A stretch of 64,000 bases of DNA from Lacticaseibacillus brantae DSM 23927 (GCF_001436115.1 NZ_AYZQ01000003.1:186001-250000), one strand, 5' to 3'; numbered from the stretch's first letter, positions 34,919 through 43,812 are shown. Notes: a model not told the origin generated them from the sequence alone. Numbers and translations are program-made.

Positions 34919-36079
34919 ATGAGTTATTACATTCACGCTGCAAAGTTCTTTTTGAAGTCAAATACCGAAAACAATGGTTATTTGGAAGTCACCGACGACG
35001 GCCACTTCGGCAATTATTTCCCGGAAAATAAAAAGCCGGCCGGAGAAATCGTGGAAAAAGGTGATCAATGGATTGCCCCAGGTTTGGTTGATACCCATAT
35101 TCATGGCTTGTTAGGTCATGACGTGATGGATAACGATTGGGACGCCATCAACGTGATGTCTGAGGGCTTGTTAAAGGCCGGGGTTACCTCATGGCTGCCA
35201 ACCACCTTGACTGGCTCTTTTGACCAACTGAATGCCGTCTGCAAGACGATTGGGGACAATGCAGGTAATGAAACTGGGGCCAAAATTCAAGGGATTTACT
35301 TTGAAGGCCCATACTTCACGACCGAACATAAGGGTGCGCAGAATCCTAAGTATTTCAAGGACCCAAGTTTTGATGAATTCCAGCAATGGCAAGCATCAGC
35401 TAAAGGCTTATTACAAAAGATTGCCATCGCACCTGAACGTAACGGTGCCGTTGAATTCACTGAAAAGGTGACTAACACGGGAACTGTTGTGGCTTTAGGC
35501 CATTCAGATGCGACGTTTGAACAAGCTAAAGCAGCAATTGAAGCCGGCGCATCAGTCTTCACCCACACTTTTAATGGGATGAGTGGCTTGAACCATCGTG
35601 AACCAGGGATGGTTGGCGCGGCGATGTACCTGAATCGCGTCGATGATGAACTCATTTGCGATGGCCACCATGTGCGGCCAGAAGTTGCGGGCACACTCAT
35701 CGATGAGAAGACCCCAGAACACATCGCCTTGATTACGGATTGCATGCGTGCTGGTATGATGCCAGACGGTGACTATGTACTGGGTGAATTCCCAGTGTAC
35801 GTCAAAGACGGGATGGCACGGTTAAAGGATGGGGACAGTCTTGCTGGCTCAATCCTGAAGTTGAACGATGCCATTAAGAATGTCGTTGAATGGAATGGCG
35901 TGACTCCCGAAGATGCTGTGCTGATGGCTAGCTATACGGCTGCGAAGTCTTGTGGTGTCAGCGACAAGTGTGGCAGTATCTTGCCAGGACGCGCTGCCGA
36001 TTACATTGTCTTGAATCCAGACATGAGCTTGGCAGAAACTTACCTTGATGGGAAGCAACGTTACGCTGCCCAAGCTTAA
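34919..36079 (+). CDS. nagA: N-acetylglucosamine/galactosamine-6-phosphate deacetylase
   Basis: 386-residue amidohydrolase. Metal ligands His60 and His62 in VDTHIHGLLGHD, Glu in YFEGPYFTTEHKGAQNP, then LGHSDATFEQAKAAI, THTFNGM and ITDCMRAGMMPDG carrying the catalytic Asp. It removes acetate from GlcNAc-6-P or GalNAc-6-P; its position behind the PTS genes suggests the galacto form (AgaA-like). RBS AAAGGAGAG. Last gene of the operon. Confidence 0.92.
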   Translation: MSYYIHAAKFFLKSNTENNGYLEVTDDGHFGNYFPENKKPAGEIVEKGDQWIAPGLVDTHIHGLLGHDVMDNDWDAINVMSEGLLKAGVTSWLPTTLTGSFDQLNAVCKTIGDNAGNETGAKIQGIYFEGPYFTTEHKGAQNPKYFKDPSFDEFQQWQASAKGLLQKIAIAPERNGAVEFTEKVTNTGTVVALGHSDATFEQAKAAIEAGASVFTHTFNGMSGLNHREPGMVGAAMYLNRVDDELICDGHHVRPEVAGTLIDEKTPEHIALITDCMRAGMMPDGDYVLGEFPVYVKDGMARLKDGDSLAGSILKLNDAIKNVVEWNGVTPEDAVLMASYTAAKSCGVSDKCGSILPGRAADYIVLNPDMSLAETYLDGKQRYAAQA

Positions 36080-36088
36080 GCATTGCTC

Positions 36089-36125
36089 AAAAAGCCATGA
36101 TCTCCAGAAGGTGACCATGGCTTTT
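36089..36125 (+). terminator. nagA terminator
   Basis: AAAAAGCCATG and CATGGCTTTTT are exact arms around a 16-base loop. Confidence 0.85.
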
Positions 36126-36143
36126 TGTGTCCGCTGAGACCGC

Positions 36144-36171
36144 TTGCATTTTTACGATTAGCGGGTATAAT
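36144..36171 (+). promoter_or_regulatory. msrA promoter
   Basis: TTGCAT (36144-36149) and TATAAT (36166-36171), spacer 16 bases, 27 bases before the start codon. Confidence 0.7.
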
Positions 36172-36198
36172 GACCGAAACAATCTAAGGAGGTCGCAA

Positions 36199-37038
36199 AT
36201 GGTCGCACAAGAGGAATTAATGACGATTATGTATAACCTCATTTTGAATCCCGCTACCCGCGATTGGGAACGTGAGCAGATTACCGCCGCCAAAAATGCG
36301 GTCGGCCAAGGCGAGAGTTTCAACAGCCAATTGGCGATACTCGAAGGCAAGTTGCGGCCACTGGCTTTGCGAAATAATCTGACCCCAGATGTGGCTGATT
36401 TTTATGCGCTGGTGGTGGGCGATGCAAAAGAAGCGGACACCTTTGACTTGCAGCGCCACTATGATGCCGATGCGCCATATGAATCCCGAGCTGTTTTTGC
36501 TGGTGGATGCTTCTGGTGTATGGTGGAACCCTTTGAGCAACGGCCTGGTATCAGCGCTGTTTTCTCTGGGTACACGGGTGGATCTATTGACCATCCAACC
36601 TATGACCAGGTTTTAGGGCAATATACTGGCCACGTTGAGGCAGTGGAAATTGTCTTTGATACTCGGGTTGTCAGCTATCAAGATTTGCTTGATCTTTACT
36701 GGCAAATTACCGATCCCACTGACGATATGGGCCAAATTAATGATCGTGGCGATCAGTACCGACCAGTTATTTTCTATAGGGATGAAACCCAACATCAGCA
36801 AGCGGAGGCTTCAAAAGCCCAGTTGGCTGATTCTGGGATGTACCGCAAGCCAATCGTGACGGCGATTGAACCAGCCACCACTTTCTGGCCAGCCGAGAAT
36901 TACCATCAACAGTTTTACAAAAAGAATCCGCGGCGCTACAAACTACTCGAACGCAGCCGCAAAGAATATTTGGGCTTGCAACACTTCGGTGGTCGGGTCC
37001 GTTTAGGCCTGAAGCGGCTCAGAGGCACTGCACGTTAA
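36199..37038 (+). CDS. msrA: Peptide methionine sulfoxide reductase A with an N-terminal helical extension
   Basis: 279 residues, about 100 longer than a plain MsrA. The MsrA domain (about 95-262) has the catalytic motif GCFWC at 103-107 (Cys104), the GYTGG loop and TGHVEAVEIVFD. The first ~75 residues are an extra helical domain (LNPATRDWEREQITAAKNAV, LEGKLRPLALRNNLTPDVADFYAL) that resembles the four-helix enterocin A immunity-type fold; this resemblance is by eye only. ATG 36199 follows AGGAGG, which makes the extension part of the protein. It reduces methionine-S-sulfoxide after oxidative damage. Confidence 0.9.
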   Translation: MVAQEELMTIMYNLILNPATRDWEREQITAAKNAVGQGESFNSQLAILEGKLRPLALRNNLTPDVADFYALVVGDAKEADTFDLQRHYDADAPYESRAVFAGGCFWCMVEPFEQRPGISAVFSGYTGGSIDHPTYDQVLGQYTGHVEAVEIVFDTRVVSYQDLLDLYWQITDPTDDMGQINDRGDQYRPVIFYRDETQHQQAEASKAQLADSGMYRKPIVTAIEPATTFWPAENYHQQFYKKNPRRYKLLERSRKEYLGLQHFGGRVRLGLKRLRGTAR

Positions 37039-37109
37039 TCCACTTATTTTATGTAACCTTCTTTGTCATTGTGTTACCATTAACTTATGACAAAGGAGGT
37101 ATTTTTTTA

Positions 37110-37970
37110 ATGACTCATTTAACTAAATTAACAGATACCTATACGTTAGCTAATGGTGTCGAAATTCCCATTGTTGGGTTCGGGACCTGGCAAACACCAG
37201 ATGGTGATGTCGCTAAAAGCAGTGTTGAAGCGGCATTAAAAGCCGGCTATCGTCACATCGACACCGCTGCTGCCTATGGCAACGAAGAGAGTGTTGGTGC
37301 TGGTCTGAAGGCGAGCGGCTTGAAACGTGAAGACTACTTCTTAACTACCAAGCTCTGGAATGCTGATCACGGCTACGAAGCCGCGAAGAAGGCTTTGGAT
37401 ACTTCCTTACAGAAGCTAGGCGTTGACTACGTGGATTTGTATTTGATTCACTGGCCAAATCCAGCTGCCTTCCGTGATAACTGGGCTGAAGCTAATGCTG
37501 ACTCATGGCGGGCGATGGAAGAAGCTTTGGAAGCCGGTAAAGTGCGGGCAATTGGGGTTTCTAACTTCCGGCCAAAGCACTTGGATGAATTGTTGAAGAC
37601 AGCCAAGGTGACCCCGATGGTTAACCAAATCTTCTTGAATCCAAGTGATTTACAACCAGAAGTTGTCGCTTATAACGATGCTCACAACATTTTGAGTGAA
37701 GCCTATAGTCCACTTGGTACGGGTAAGATTTTTGAAGTCGAAGCCTTACAGAAGATGGCGGAACGCTATAACCGCAGTGTTGCTCAGATTGTACTTCGTT
37801 GGTCCTTACAGCACGGCTTCTTGCCACTGCCAAAGTCTGTCCACGAAGACCGGATTATTCAAAATGGGCAATTGTTTGATTTTGAATTATCCCATCACGA
37901 TATGACTTTGATTGATGATCTTCATGGTGTTGCTGGCTTAGCTACTGACCCTGATACCACCAACTTCTAA
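37110..37970 (+). CDS. Aldo/keto reductase (2,5-diketogluconate reductase type)
   Basis: 286-residue NADPH-dependent AKR5-like reductase. Catalytic tetrad: Asp in GYRHIDTAAAYGNE (with Tyr), Lys in LTTKLW and His in LIHWPNP; NADPH site LPKSVHEDRI. ATG 37110 follows AAAGGAGG by 9 bases. Its closeness to the gluconate genes is suggestive, but they are on a separate transcript; general aldehyde/ketone reduction is as likely. Terminator follows. Confidence 0.9.
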   Translation: MTHLTKLTDTYTLANGVEIPIVGFGTWQTPDGDVAKSSVEAALKAGYRHIDTAAAYGNEESVGAGLKASGLKREDYFLTTKLWNADHGYEAAKKALDTSLQKLGVDYVDLYLIHWPNPAAFRDNWAEANADSWRAMEEALEAGKVRAIGVSNFRPKHLDELLKTAKVTPMVNQIFLNPSDLQPEVVAYNDAHNILSEAYSPLGTGKIFEVEALQKMAERYNRSVAQIVLRWSLQHGFLPLPKSVHEDRIIQNGQLFDFELSHHDMTLIDDLHGVAGLATDPDTTNF

Positions 37971-37978
37971 ATCAAATG

Positions 37979-38024
37979 AAAAGCCGCTCACTCCCGATTT
38001 CAATCGGTGTGGGCGGTTTTTTTT
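37979..38024 (+). terminator. Terminator of the aldo/keto reductase gene
   Basis: AAAAGCCGCTCAC pairs with GTGGGCGGTTTT, with an inner CCGATT/AATCGG stem and eight T. Confidence 0.85.
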
Positions 38025-38086
38025 ATTTGCTGAATATTTTATGACCGCTGAGTGTTGCACAGTACATTGAAATCACGCAAAAAAAC

Positions 38087-38638
38087 TTAATCTTTATCCG
38101 TCACTAAGTGGGGCAGTGCCCACAACAAAACATTTGTGATCAGGCCAATAAAAACAAATGGTGGCCAGAACAGAGTCACGCCAAGCGTCAAAATGTTGAT
38201 CCCAAATGACAGCAGTTCGGTGCCTCTTTTAGGCTTAATGATGGTATTGATTCTGGTGACACTTTCGCGTAGGAAGGCGAAGGCGATGTTATAGAAGACG
38301 ATATTGATTGCATAAACAATTGCGGCAGTCTGTGAGTGAATATCTGTGCCGACCCACGCGGTTGTCGCTGGTAGGATCGTGGACCAGAAGAGCAAGATGA
38401 TATTGGCCCAAATGACGCGATTGTTGATTCGGTTCACTTGTAAGAAGAGATAGTGGTGGTTGACCCACATCGTCGCAATCAGGATAAAGGAAAAGACGTA
38501 AGCCAGAAACTCGGGGGCTATCTCGATTAATGCGCGTGGCGTGTGGTCTGTTGCTGGCAAATGAATTTCCAACACCAATATCGTTAAGACAATGGCCAAA
38601 ACGCCATCAGTAAAAGCTTCAAGTCGTTCTTTTTTCAT
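38087..38638 (-). CDS. TMEM175-like (DUF1211) potassium channel protein
   Basis: 183 residues with five to six hydrophobic helices. The start RLEAFTDGVLAIVLTILVLE is the signature of the bacterial TMEM175/DUF1211 family, in which FSD on helix 1 lines the pore; here Ser is replaced by Thr. Bacterial members are tetrameric K+ leak channels. RBS AAGGAGT. It is 65 bases downstream of the rpiR gene on the same strand and may be cotranscribed with it. Confidence 0.8.
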   Translation of the reverse strand: MKKERLEAFTDGVLAIVLTILVLEIHLPATDHTPRALIEIAPEFLAYVFSFILIATMWVNHHYLFLQVNRINNRVIWANIILLFWSTILPATTAWVGTDIHSQTAAIVYAINIVFYNIAFAFLRESVTRINTIIKPKRGTELLSFGINILTLGVTLFWPPFVFIGLITNVLLWALPHLVTDKD

Positions 38639-38703
38639 CTGAGGTACTCCTTAATGATTTGTTGCTAAAAGCTCGAGCCCGTCCGGCCTTGAATCGGCTT
38701 GGC

Positions 38704-39543
38704 TCACGCTCTGGTTTTTTGGATTTCTTTGTGGATGTCTTCAAAGACGGCAGCGGTTTGGCTGTTGGTCTTGATGGCGGTCAACATGAACAAGGTATCC
38801 ATTAAGCTGATTTGGGCGATAAGGGCATGCAAAGCTTCAGTTCGGTACTGAAATTCTTCCGCAATTGAGACCAGCACGATGTCAGCAAGCTTAGCTAAAT
38901 GTGAGTTGGCGGAACTGGTGATGACAATAAGTGGCACGTGATGGCGATGCGCAATTTTACCGAGTGCAAGGGCATCGTGATTCTCACCTGAATGCGACAC
39001 GATAATGGCAGCATCGCGCTTGGTTAGCCGTGTCATGCTCATCAGTTGCATGTGATAATCACTGGCGTAATTGACGGTCACTGGGGTGCGCAGGAATTTA
39101 TGATAGCCGTCAAGGGCGACAATATTGCTGGCCCCAAGACCATAAATGCCAATCTGGAGGGCCTTTACGATCAAATTTGAGGCGGCATTTAAGTTATCAT
39201 CGCTGAGATTTGCTTCAGTCGCTTTGAGGGCGTCGATGTTTGAATTGAAAATTTTGTGCGCCATGGTCGTCGCTGAATCATCGGGACTGATTTCAACAAA
39301 GAGTGAGTCGGACGGCGCATTCGACTGCACCAAGGCGATTTTTAACGCTTGAAAATTCGGAAAGTCGAGATTTTTTGCAAAACGTGAGATTGTTGCGGTT
39401 GAAATGCCGGTGGCTTGACTGAGATCTGAAATCGTCACGTGACTGGCGGCGTCTTGGTGATCAAGCAGGTATTGCGCGAGTTGCTGCTCCTTGTCACTGA
39501 GATTCGCCTGGTAAGCTTGTAATCGAAGCCTAAAATCTTGCAT
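38704..39543 (-). CDS. MurR/RpiR-family regulator of the gluconate genes
   Basis: 279 residues: N-terminal RpiR helix-turn-helix (HVTISDLSQATGISTATISRFAKNLDFPNFQALK) and a C-terminal SIS domain (YGLGASNIVALDGYHKFLR, IVSHSGENHDALALGKIA) that binds a sugar phosphate. It is divergent from gnd-gntK-gntP, and palindromes lie within the shared region, so it is likely their regulator with 6-phosphogluconate or gluconate as signal. RBS AAGGAGGCG. Confidence 0.85.
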   Translation of the reverse strand: MQDFRLRLQAYQANLSDKEQQLAQYLLDHQDAASHVTISDLSQATGISTATISRFAKNLDFPNFQALKIALVQSNAPSDSLFVEISPDDSATTMAHKIFNSNIDALKATEANLSDDNLNAASNLIVKALQIGIYGLGASNIVALDGYHKFLRTPVTVNYASDYHMQLMSMTRLTKRDAAIIVSHSGENHDALALGKIAHRHHVPLIVITSSANSHLAKLADIVLVSIAEEFQYRTEALHALIAQISLMDTLFMLTAIKTNSQTAAVFEDIHKEIQKTRA

Positions 39544-39604
39544 TTTTAACGCCTCCTTGTATGCTTACTTCGAGTATAGCATTCTGAATCGTCTTAGAAA
39601 ATAA

Positions 39605-39616
39605 TTTACGAGTAAA
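39605..39616. promoter_or_regulatory. Secondary RpiR-like palindrome
   Basis: TTTACGAGTAAA is a perfect 5-2-5 palindrome with the same TTTAC half-site as the one at 39629, 13 bases upstream of it. Confidence 0.45.
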
Positions 39617-39620
39617 ACGC

Positions 39621-39649
39621 TTGCATTTTGTAAAAAATTTACATAAAAT
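39621..39649 (+). promoter_or_regulatory. gnd promoter with an operator in the spacer
   Basis: TTGCAT (39621-39626) and TAAAAT (39644-39649), spacer 17 bases. The spacer holds the palindrome TGTAAA-AAA-TTTACA at 39629-39643. A bound regulator would block RNA polymerase directly. A weaker cre-like match (11 of 14) lies at 39612-39625. Confidence 0.65.
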
Positions 39650-39685
39650 GTAGCCATTAAGTACAAGACGAAAAGGGGCAGCACA

Positions 39686-40582
39686 ATGCAAATTGGGATG
39701 ATTGGTTTAGGGAAGATGGGTTTGAACTTAGTCAAGAACATGCGGGATGCAGACATTGATGTCGTCGCGTATGACTTGTTTGAACAAGCTCGCACCGCTG
39801 CAGCGCAGACAGGCGCCAAGGCAGTGGATACAATTGATGGATTGGTTGAAGCACTTTCTGCACCGCGGATTGTGTGGGTGATGGTGCCGGCAGGTGATCC
39901 CACAGACGAAACCATTAACCAACTCGGCGACAAACTCAGCGCCGGCGATATTGTCATCGACGGCGGGAATTCTTACTTTGAAGATTCGATTCGGCATGGC
40001 GAGAATTTAGCCGCAAAGAACATTCACTTCTTTGATGTTGGGACTTCTGGTGGTATGGCCGGCGCACGGCATGATGGGAACTTCATGATTGGTGGCGACA
40101 AGGATACCTTTGCAACAATTGAACCGCTGTTTGAAGCCATTGCTGCTCAAGATGGTTATCTCTATACTGGGCCCGCCGGTTCAGGGCACTACCTTAAGAT
40201 GGTCCACAACGGGATTGAATATGGCATGATGCAAGCCATCGGCGAAGGATTCGAAGTACTGGCCAAAAGTCCGTTTGATTATGATAATGAAGGGGTAGCT
40301 AAAGTTTGGAGTCACGGCTCTGTGATTCGCAGTTGGCTTATGGAGTTGGCGCAATCAGCCTTTAGCGCTGATCCCAACTTGGATGAAATTAAAGGCGTCA
40401 TGCATAGCTCGGGTGAAGGTGCCTGGACTGTCCAAGAAGCGATTCGGTTACACGTGGCGACACCAGTTATCAGTAGCTCATTAATGATGCGGTATCGCTC
40501 TGAAGAAGACGATAGCGTGGCCGGGAAGGTTGTCGCATCGTTACGGAATCAATTCGGTGGACACGCAGTCGACCATAAATAG
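39686..40582 (+). CDS. gnd: 6-phosphogluconate dehydrogenase, short NAD-type
   Basis: 298-residue decarboxylating dehydrogenase, shorter than the 470-residue Gnd. It makes ribulose-5-phosphate and CO2 from 6-phosphogluconate. Signatures: IGLGKMGLNLVKNM, FFDVGTSGGMAGARHDGNFMIGG, and GHYLKMVHNGIEYGMMQ, which holds the catalytic Lys. Asp30 at the end of the second strand (VVAYD) favours NAD+ over NADP+. First gene of the gluconate operon; gntK follows 11 bases later. Confidence 0.9.
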   Translation: MQIGMIGLGKMGLNLVKNMRDADIDVVAYDLFEQARTAAAQTGAKAVDTIDGLVEALSAPRIVWVMVPAGDPTDETINQLGDKLSAGDIVIDGGNSYFEDSIRHGENLAAKNIHFFDVGTSGGMAGARHDGNFMIGGDKDTFATIEPLFEAIAAQDGYLYTGPAGSGHYLKMVHNGIEYGMMQAIGEGFEVLAKSPFDYDNEGVAKVWSHGSVIRSWLMELAQSAFSADPNLDEIKGVMHSSGEGAWTVQEAIRLHVATPVISSSLMMRYRSEEDDSVAGKVVASLRNQFGGHAVDHK

Positions 40583-40593
40583 GGGGAAGATTC

Positions 40594-42156
40594 ATGGATT
40601 ACATGATTGGTGTGGACTTAGGGACCACAAGTACTAAGGTTGTCTTATTCGATATGAAGGGCCAAGCGCAAGCGTACGCCAATAACCCTTATCCACTGTA
40701 CCAAGATACGCCAGATATGGCCGAAGAAGATCCAGAAGAAATTTTTGAAGCGGTGATTGCCGGACTGACAGAAGTTATGCGTAAAGGCAAGGTCAAACCC
40801 GAAGAATTAAAGGGCGTGTCCTTCTCAGCTGCGATGCATAGTTTGATTCTCATGGATAAAAACGACAAGCCTATCACCCGGGTGATAACTTGGGCAGATA
40901 ACCGGGCCAGTCAATACGCTGAACAATTGAAGCAAAATGGGATTGGCGCGCAATTGTTTGCTAACACCGGGGTGCCAACTCATCCAATGTCACCTATGGT
41001 AAAGCTGCTGTGGCTGAAGGCTGAACATGCTGACCTCTTTAATCAAGCCACTCACTTCATCGGAATTAAGGATTATATTCTTTTCCGTTTGTTCGGGGAA
41101 TACGTCCAGGATTACTCGTTAGCTAACGCGACTGGCTTGTTCAATATTTTCAATATGGACTGGGATGATCAAGCACTGACCGTGACCGGGGTGACCCGTG
41201 ATCAATTACCTCGTTTGGTTGATACCGAATATCAATTGAAGGGTATGGCACCATCATATGCCACCGTCACCGGCATTGATCCACAAACGCCATTTATCCT
41301 CGGTGCCAGCGATGGGACCCTCAGTAACTTAGGTGTCAATGCCATTGACCCTGGCGTCTTGGCCGTTACTATCGGGACATCTGGCGCGGTGCGGGTCGTC
41401 GTTGATAAGCCAGTCGTTGACCCTCAAGGTCGGCTGTTTACCTACTATCTGGATAAGGATATGTGGGTGGTTGGTGGCCCTGTGAACAACGGTGGGATTG
41501 TCTTCCGTTGGGTTCGCGATCAACTTTTCGCCCCTGAAAAAATCACTGCTGAACAGATGCAGGTTGATTCGTACGAAATTTTGACTGATATTGCAGCCAA
41601 GATTCCTGCTGGGGCTGATGGCTTACTGTTCCACCCATATCTTGGTGGGGAACGGGCACCCATCTGGGATGCCAATGCTCGGGGAAGTTTCTTCGGATTG
41701 ACCCGGCAACACACGCGGGCCCACATGGTTCGGGCAGCGCTTGAAGGTATTGTCTTTAACCTTTACATGGTCATGTTGATGATTGAAGGGATTGCCGGCA
41801 AGCCCAAAGCCATTCAAGCGACCGGTGGCTTTGCCCGCAGTGAACTCTGGCGTCAGATGTTAGCTGATATTTTTGAACAGGAAGTCAACATTCCTGAAAG
41901 TTTCGAAAGTTCAGCCCTCGGGGCCGCAGTGCTCGGGATGAAGAGCTTGGGCATCATTGATGATCTGAGTGTGGTTAAAGACATGGTTGGGGTCACCAAC
42001 AAGCACCAACCAAATCCCGACAACTTCGAAGCTTACCGTGAATTATTACCAATTTGGATTCGTTTGAGCCGTGAACTTGAAGGCGAATACAGCAGCATTG
42101 CTGAGTACCAACGCAAGCATCCAAATCCACATGCAAAAATCGCCGAAGAAGATTAA
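40594..42156 (+). CDS. gntK: Gluconokinase (FGGY family)
   Basis: 520-residue FGGY carbohydrate kinase; phosphorylates gluconate with ATP. N-terminal phosphate loop GVDLGTTSTKVVLFD, SFSAAMHSLILMD, substrate region ITWADNRAS, and the C-terminal ATP region GGERAPIWDANARG and ATGGFARSELWRQMLAD. Between gnd and gntP the context makes gluconate the obvious substrate. A 107-base hairpin element separates it from gntP. Confidence 0.92.
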   Translation: MDYMIGVDLGTTSTKVVLFDMKGQAQAYANNPYPLYQDTPDMAEEDPEEIFEAVIAGLTEVMRKGKVKPEELKGVSFSAAMHSLILMDKNDKPITRVITWADNRASQYAEQLKQNGIGAQLFANTGVPTHPMSPMVKLLWLKAEHADLFNQATHFIGIKDYILFRLFGEYVQDYSLANATGLFNIFNMDWDDQALTVTGVTRDQLPRLVDTEYQLKGMAPSYATVTGIDPQTPFILGASDGTLSNLGVNAIDPGVLAVTIGTSGAVRVVVDKPVVDPQGRLFTYYLDKDMWVVGGPVNNGGIVFRWVRDQLFAPEKITAEQMQVDSYEILTDIAAKIPAGADGLLFHPYLGGERAPIWDANARGSFFGLTRQHTRAHMVRAALEGIVFNLYMVMLMIEGIAGKPKAIQATGGFARSELWRQMLADIFEQEVNIPESFESSALGAAVLGMKSLGIIDDLSVVKDMVGVTNKHQPNPDNFEAYRELLPIWIRLSRELEGEYSSIAEYQRKHPNPHAKIAEED

Positions 42157-42158
42157 CA

Positions 42159-42294
42159 GAGCGCGAGACGACGCGGTTTGCCTTCGGAAGATAAGTTAAG
42201 ACAGCTCGGCGACGGGTACGGCGCCGACTGGATTGACTTATCACGAGAAGGCTGCGTCGGTGAGCGCGTTTAGAGCGTAAGCGAGCGCGTTTAA
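42159..42294. repeat. Intergenic hairpin element, copy 2
   Basis: Begins with AGAGCGCGAG 3 bases after the gntK stop. 42161-42267 folds as one long imperfect hairpin with paired blocks GCGC/GCGC, GACGC/GCGTC, GCCTTC/GAAGGC, GATAAGT/ACTTATC, CAG/CTG and TCGGCG/CGCCGA. It is followed by GCGCGTTTAG (42264-42273) and a second GCGCGTTTAA (42285-42294). The end words match those of the element at 14188-14302, while the stem sequences differ. Confidence 0.6.
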
Positions 42295-42313
42295 GTTCGA
42301 ATTCATTACCTTT

Positions 42314-42333
42314 GTGCCGCGGGTTTGCGGCAC
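42314..42333. repeat. Short perfect hairpin in the gntK-gntP gap
   Basis: GTGCCGC and GCGGCAC around GGGTTT. No T run follows, so it is not a normal terminator; TGCTATCAT just downstream could be an extended -10 box for gntP. Confidence 0.5.
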
Positions 42334-42392
42334 TGCTATCATAGGAAACACCGAGAAAGGTTGCGTTGGCAGCCTTTCCTTTATTCAAACAA

Positions 42393-42406
42393 TGTAATCG
42401 TTTACT
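42393..42406 (+). promoter_or_regulatory. cre site before gntP
   Basis: TGTAATCGTTTACT matches TGWAANCGNTNWCA in all but the last position. It lies directly upstream of the gntP ribosome site. Confidence 0.7.
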
Positions 42407-42422
42407 AAAGGAGGATAAAGCC

Positions 42423-43778
42423 ATGATGGAAATTCTGGTTTTGGTGATTGGGATTTTACTGTTACTCACATTGATCATCAAATTTAAGATGAACACCTAT
42501 GTTTCATTAATTATTACCTCAGTGGTAGTGGCCCTTGGTCTAGGGATGCCTGCCGCCAAAATTGCCACCACGATTCAAAATGGGATTGGGAGTCAATTAG
42601 GTGAGTTAGCGCTTGTCTTTGGTTTCGGGGCCATGCTTGGTCGCTTGGTTGCCGATGCCGGGGGTGCTTATCGGATTGCGCATACCCTAATTGCTCGCTT
42701 TGGTCGCAAACATCTGCAAATTGCGGTTGTTGTGGCGTCCTTCATCATTGGGATTGCGCTGTTCTTTGAAGTTGGGATTGTCTTATTAGTCCCAATCGTC
42801 TTTGCGATTGCGGTTGAAGCCGGCGTACCAATTCTAATGTTAGGGCTACCAATGGCAGCTGCATTGTCCGTCACCCACGGCTTCCTGCCACCTCACCCAG
42901 CACCAACCGCGATTGCCGCTGTTTTAGGGGCCAACGCTGGTAAAGTGCTTCTGTACGGGATTATCATTGCAATTCCTACTGTATACTTGGCAGGGATTCT
43001 CTTCTCTAAGATTGCCCGGCGTTATGTGCCAACCGCTTTTGAACACTCTGGTAACTTGAAGGCTCTTGGCCCTCAAAAGGAATTCAAGTTGGAAGACACG
43101 CCAAGTTTTGGCTTGTCAGTCTTGACCTCATTGTTTCCAGTGATTCTGATGGCCATCACCACTGTGTATGAATTGGTCGTGCATAATGGGATTGCACCAA
43201 AGAACCCGAATGTGTTGGATAACATCATGGGCTTCATCGGTTCCCCAAGTATCGCGATGCTGATCTCATTGCTGTTTGCAATGTGGGCAATGGGTTATCA
43301 TCGCAAGATTGCGACTTCTCAAATCATGACGACGCTTGAAGAAGCGGTGAAGTCAATTGCCATGCTGCTGCTGGTTATCGGTGGTGGTGGTGCCTTCAAG
43401 CAAGTGCTGATTGATGGCGGGGTTGGTGAATCCGTTAAGACCCTGTTCAGTTCCGTTAACATTTCGCCACTCATCTTAGGTTGGCTCATCGCAGTTGTTC
43501 TGCGGGTCGCTTTAGGCTCCGCGACTGTCTCCGCATTAACTGCTGCAGGTCTGGTCTTGCCATTGATGACCGGTGCTGGTGTCGATCCTGCTTTGATGGT
43601 GTTGGCTATCGGGGCCGGGAGTTTAGCTGCCAGCCACGTGAATGATGCTGGGTTCTGGATGTTTAAGGAATACTTCGACTTAAGTGTCAAAGAAACATTA
43701 CTGACTTGGACGGTGCTTGAAACCATCATCGCGGTCGTCGGACTCGGCGGCGTCATGTTACTGAGTCTGTTCGTTTAA
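42423..43778 (+). CDS. gntP: Gluconate:H+ symporter
   Basis: 451-residue GntP-family permease with about 12-14 hydrophobic segments. Family markers: FGFGAMLGRLVADAGGAYRIA, HGFLPPHPAPTAIAAVLGANAGKVLLYG, and LGSATVSALTAAGLVLPL. ATG 42423 (or 42426) follows AAAGGAGG. Third function of the gluconate operon (uptake, kinase, dehydrogenase) with its own cre site, so it may be expressed separately from gnd-gntK. Confidence 0.92.
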   Translation: MMEILVLVIGILLLLTLIIKFKMNTYVSLIITSVVVALGLGMPAAKIATTIQNGIGSQLGELALVFGFGAMLGRLVADAGGAYRIAHTLIARFGRKHLQIAVVVASFIIGIALFFEVGIVLLVPIVFAIAVEAGVPILMLGLPMAAALSVTHGFLPPHPAPTAIAAVLGANAGKVLLYGIIIAIPTVYLAGILFSKIARRYVPTAFEHSGNLKALGPQKEFKLEDTPSFGLSVLTSLFPVILMAITTVYELVVHNGIAPKNPNVLDNIMGFIGSPSIAMLISLLFAMWAMGYHRKIATSQIMTTLEEAVKSIAMLLLVIGGGGAFKQVLIDGGVGESVKTLFSSVNISPLILGWLIAVVLRVALGSATVSALTAAGLVLPLMTGAGVDPALMVLAIGAGSLAASHVNDAGFWMFKEYFDLSVKETLLTWTVLETIIAVVGLGGVMLLSLFV

Positions 43779-43782
43779 CGTC

Positions 43783-43812
43783 AAAAGCCATGCGTAAAAG
43801 CATGGCTTTTTT
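43783..43812 (+). terminator. gntP terminator
   Basis: AAAAGCCATGC and GCATGGCTTTT, loop of 6 bases, six T. Confidence 0.85.

Noticed and set aside
41993-42496. Minus-strand frame of 167 codons across the gntK end and the gntK-gntP gap
   Set aside because: Mostly antisense to gntK and gntP; very basic repetitive product from the hairpin element; no ribosome site.
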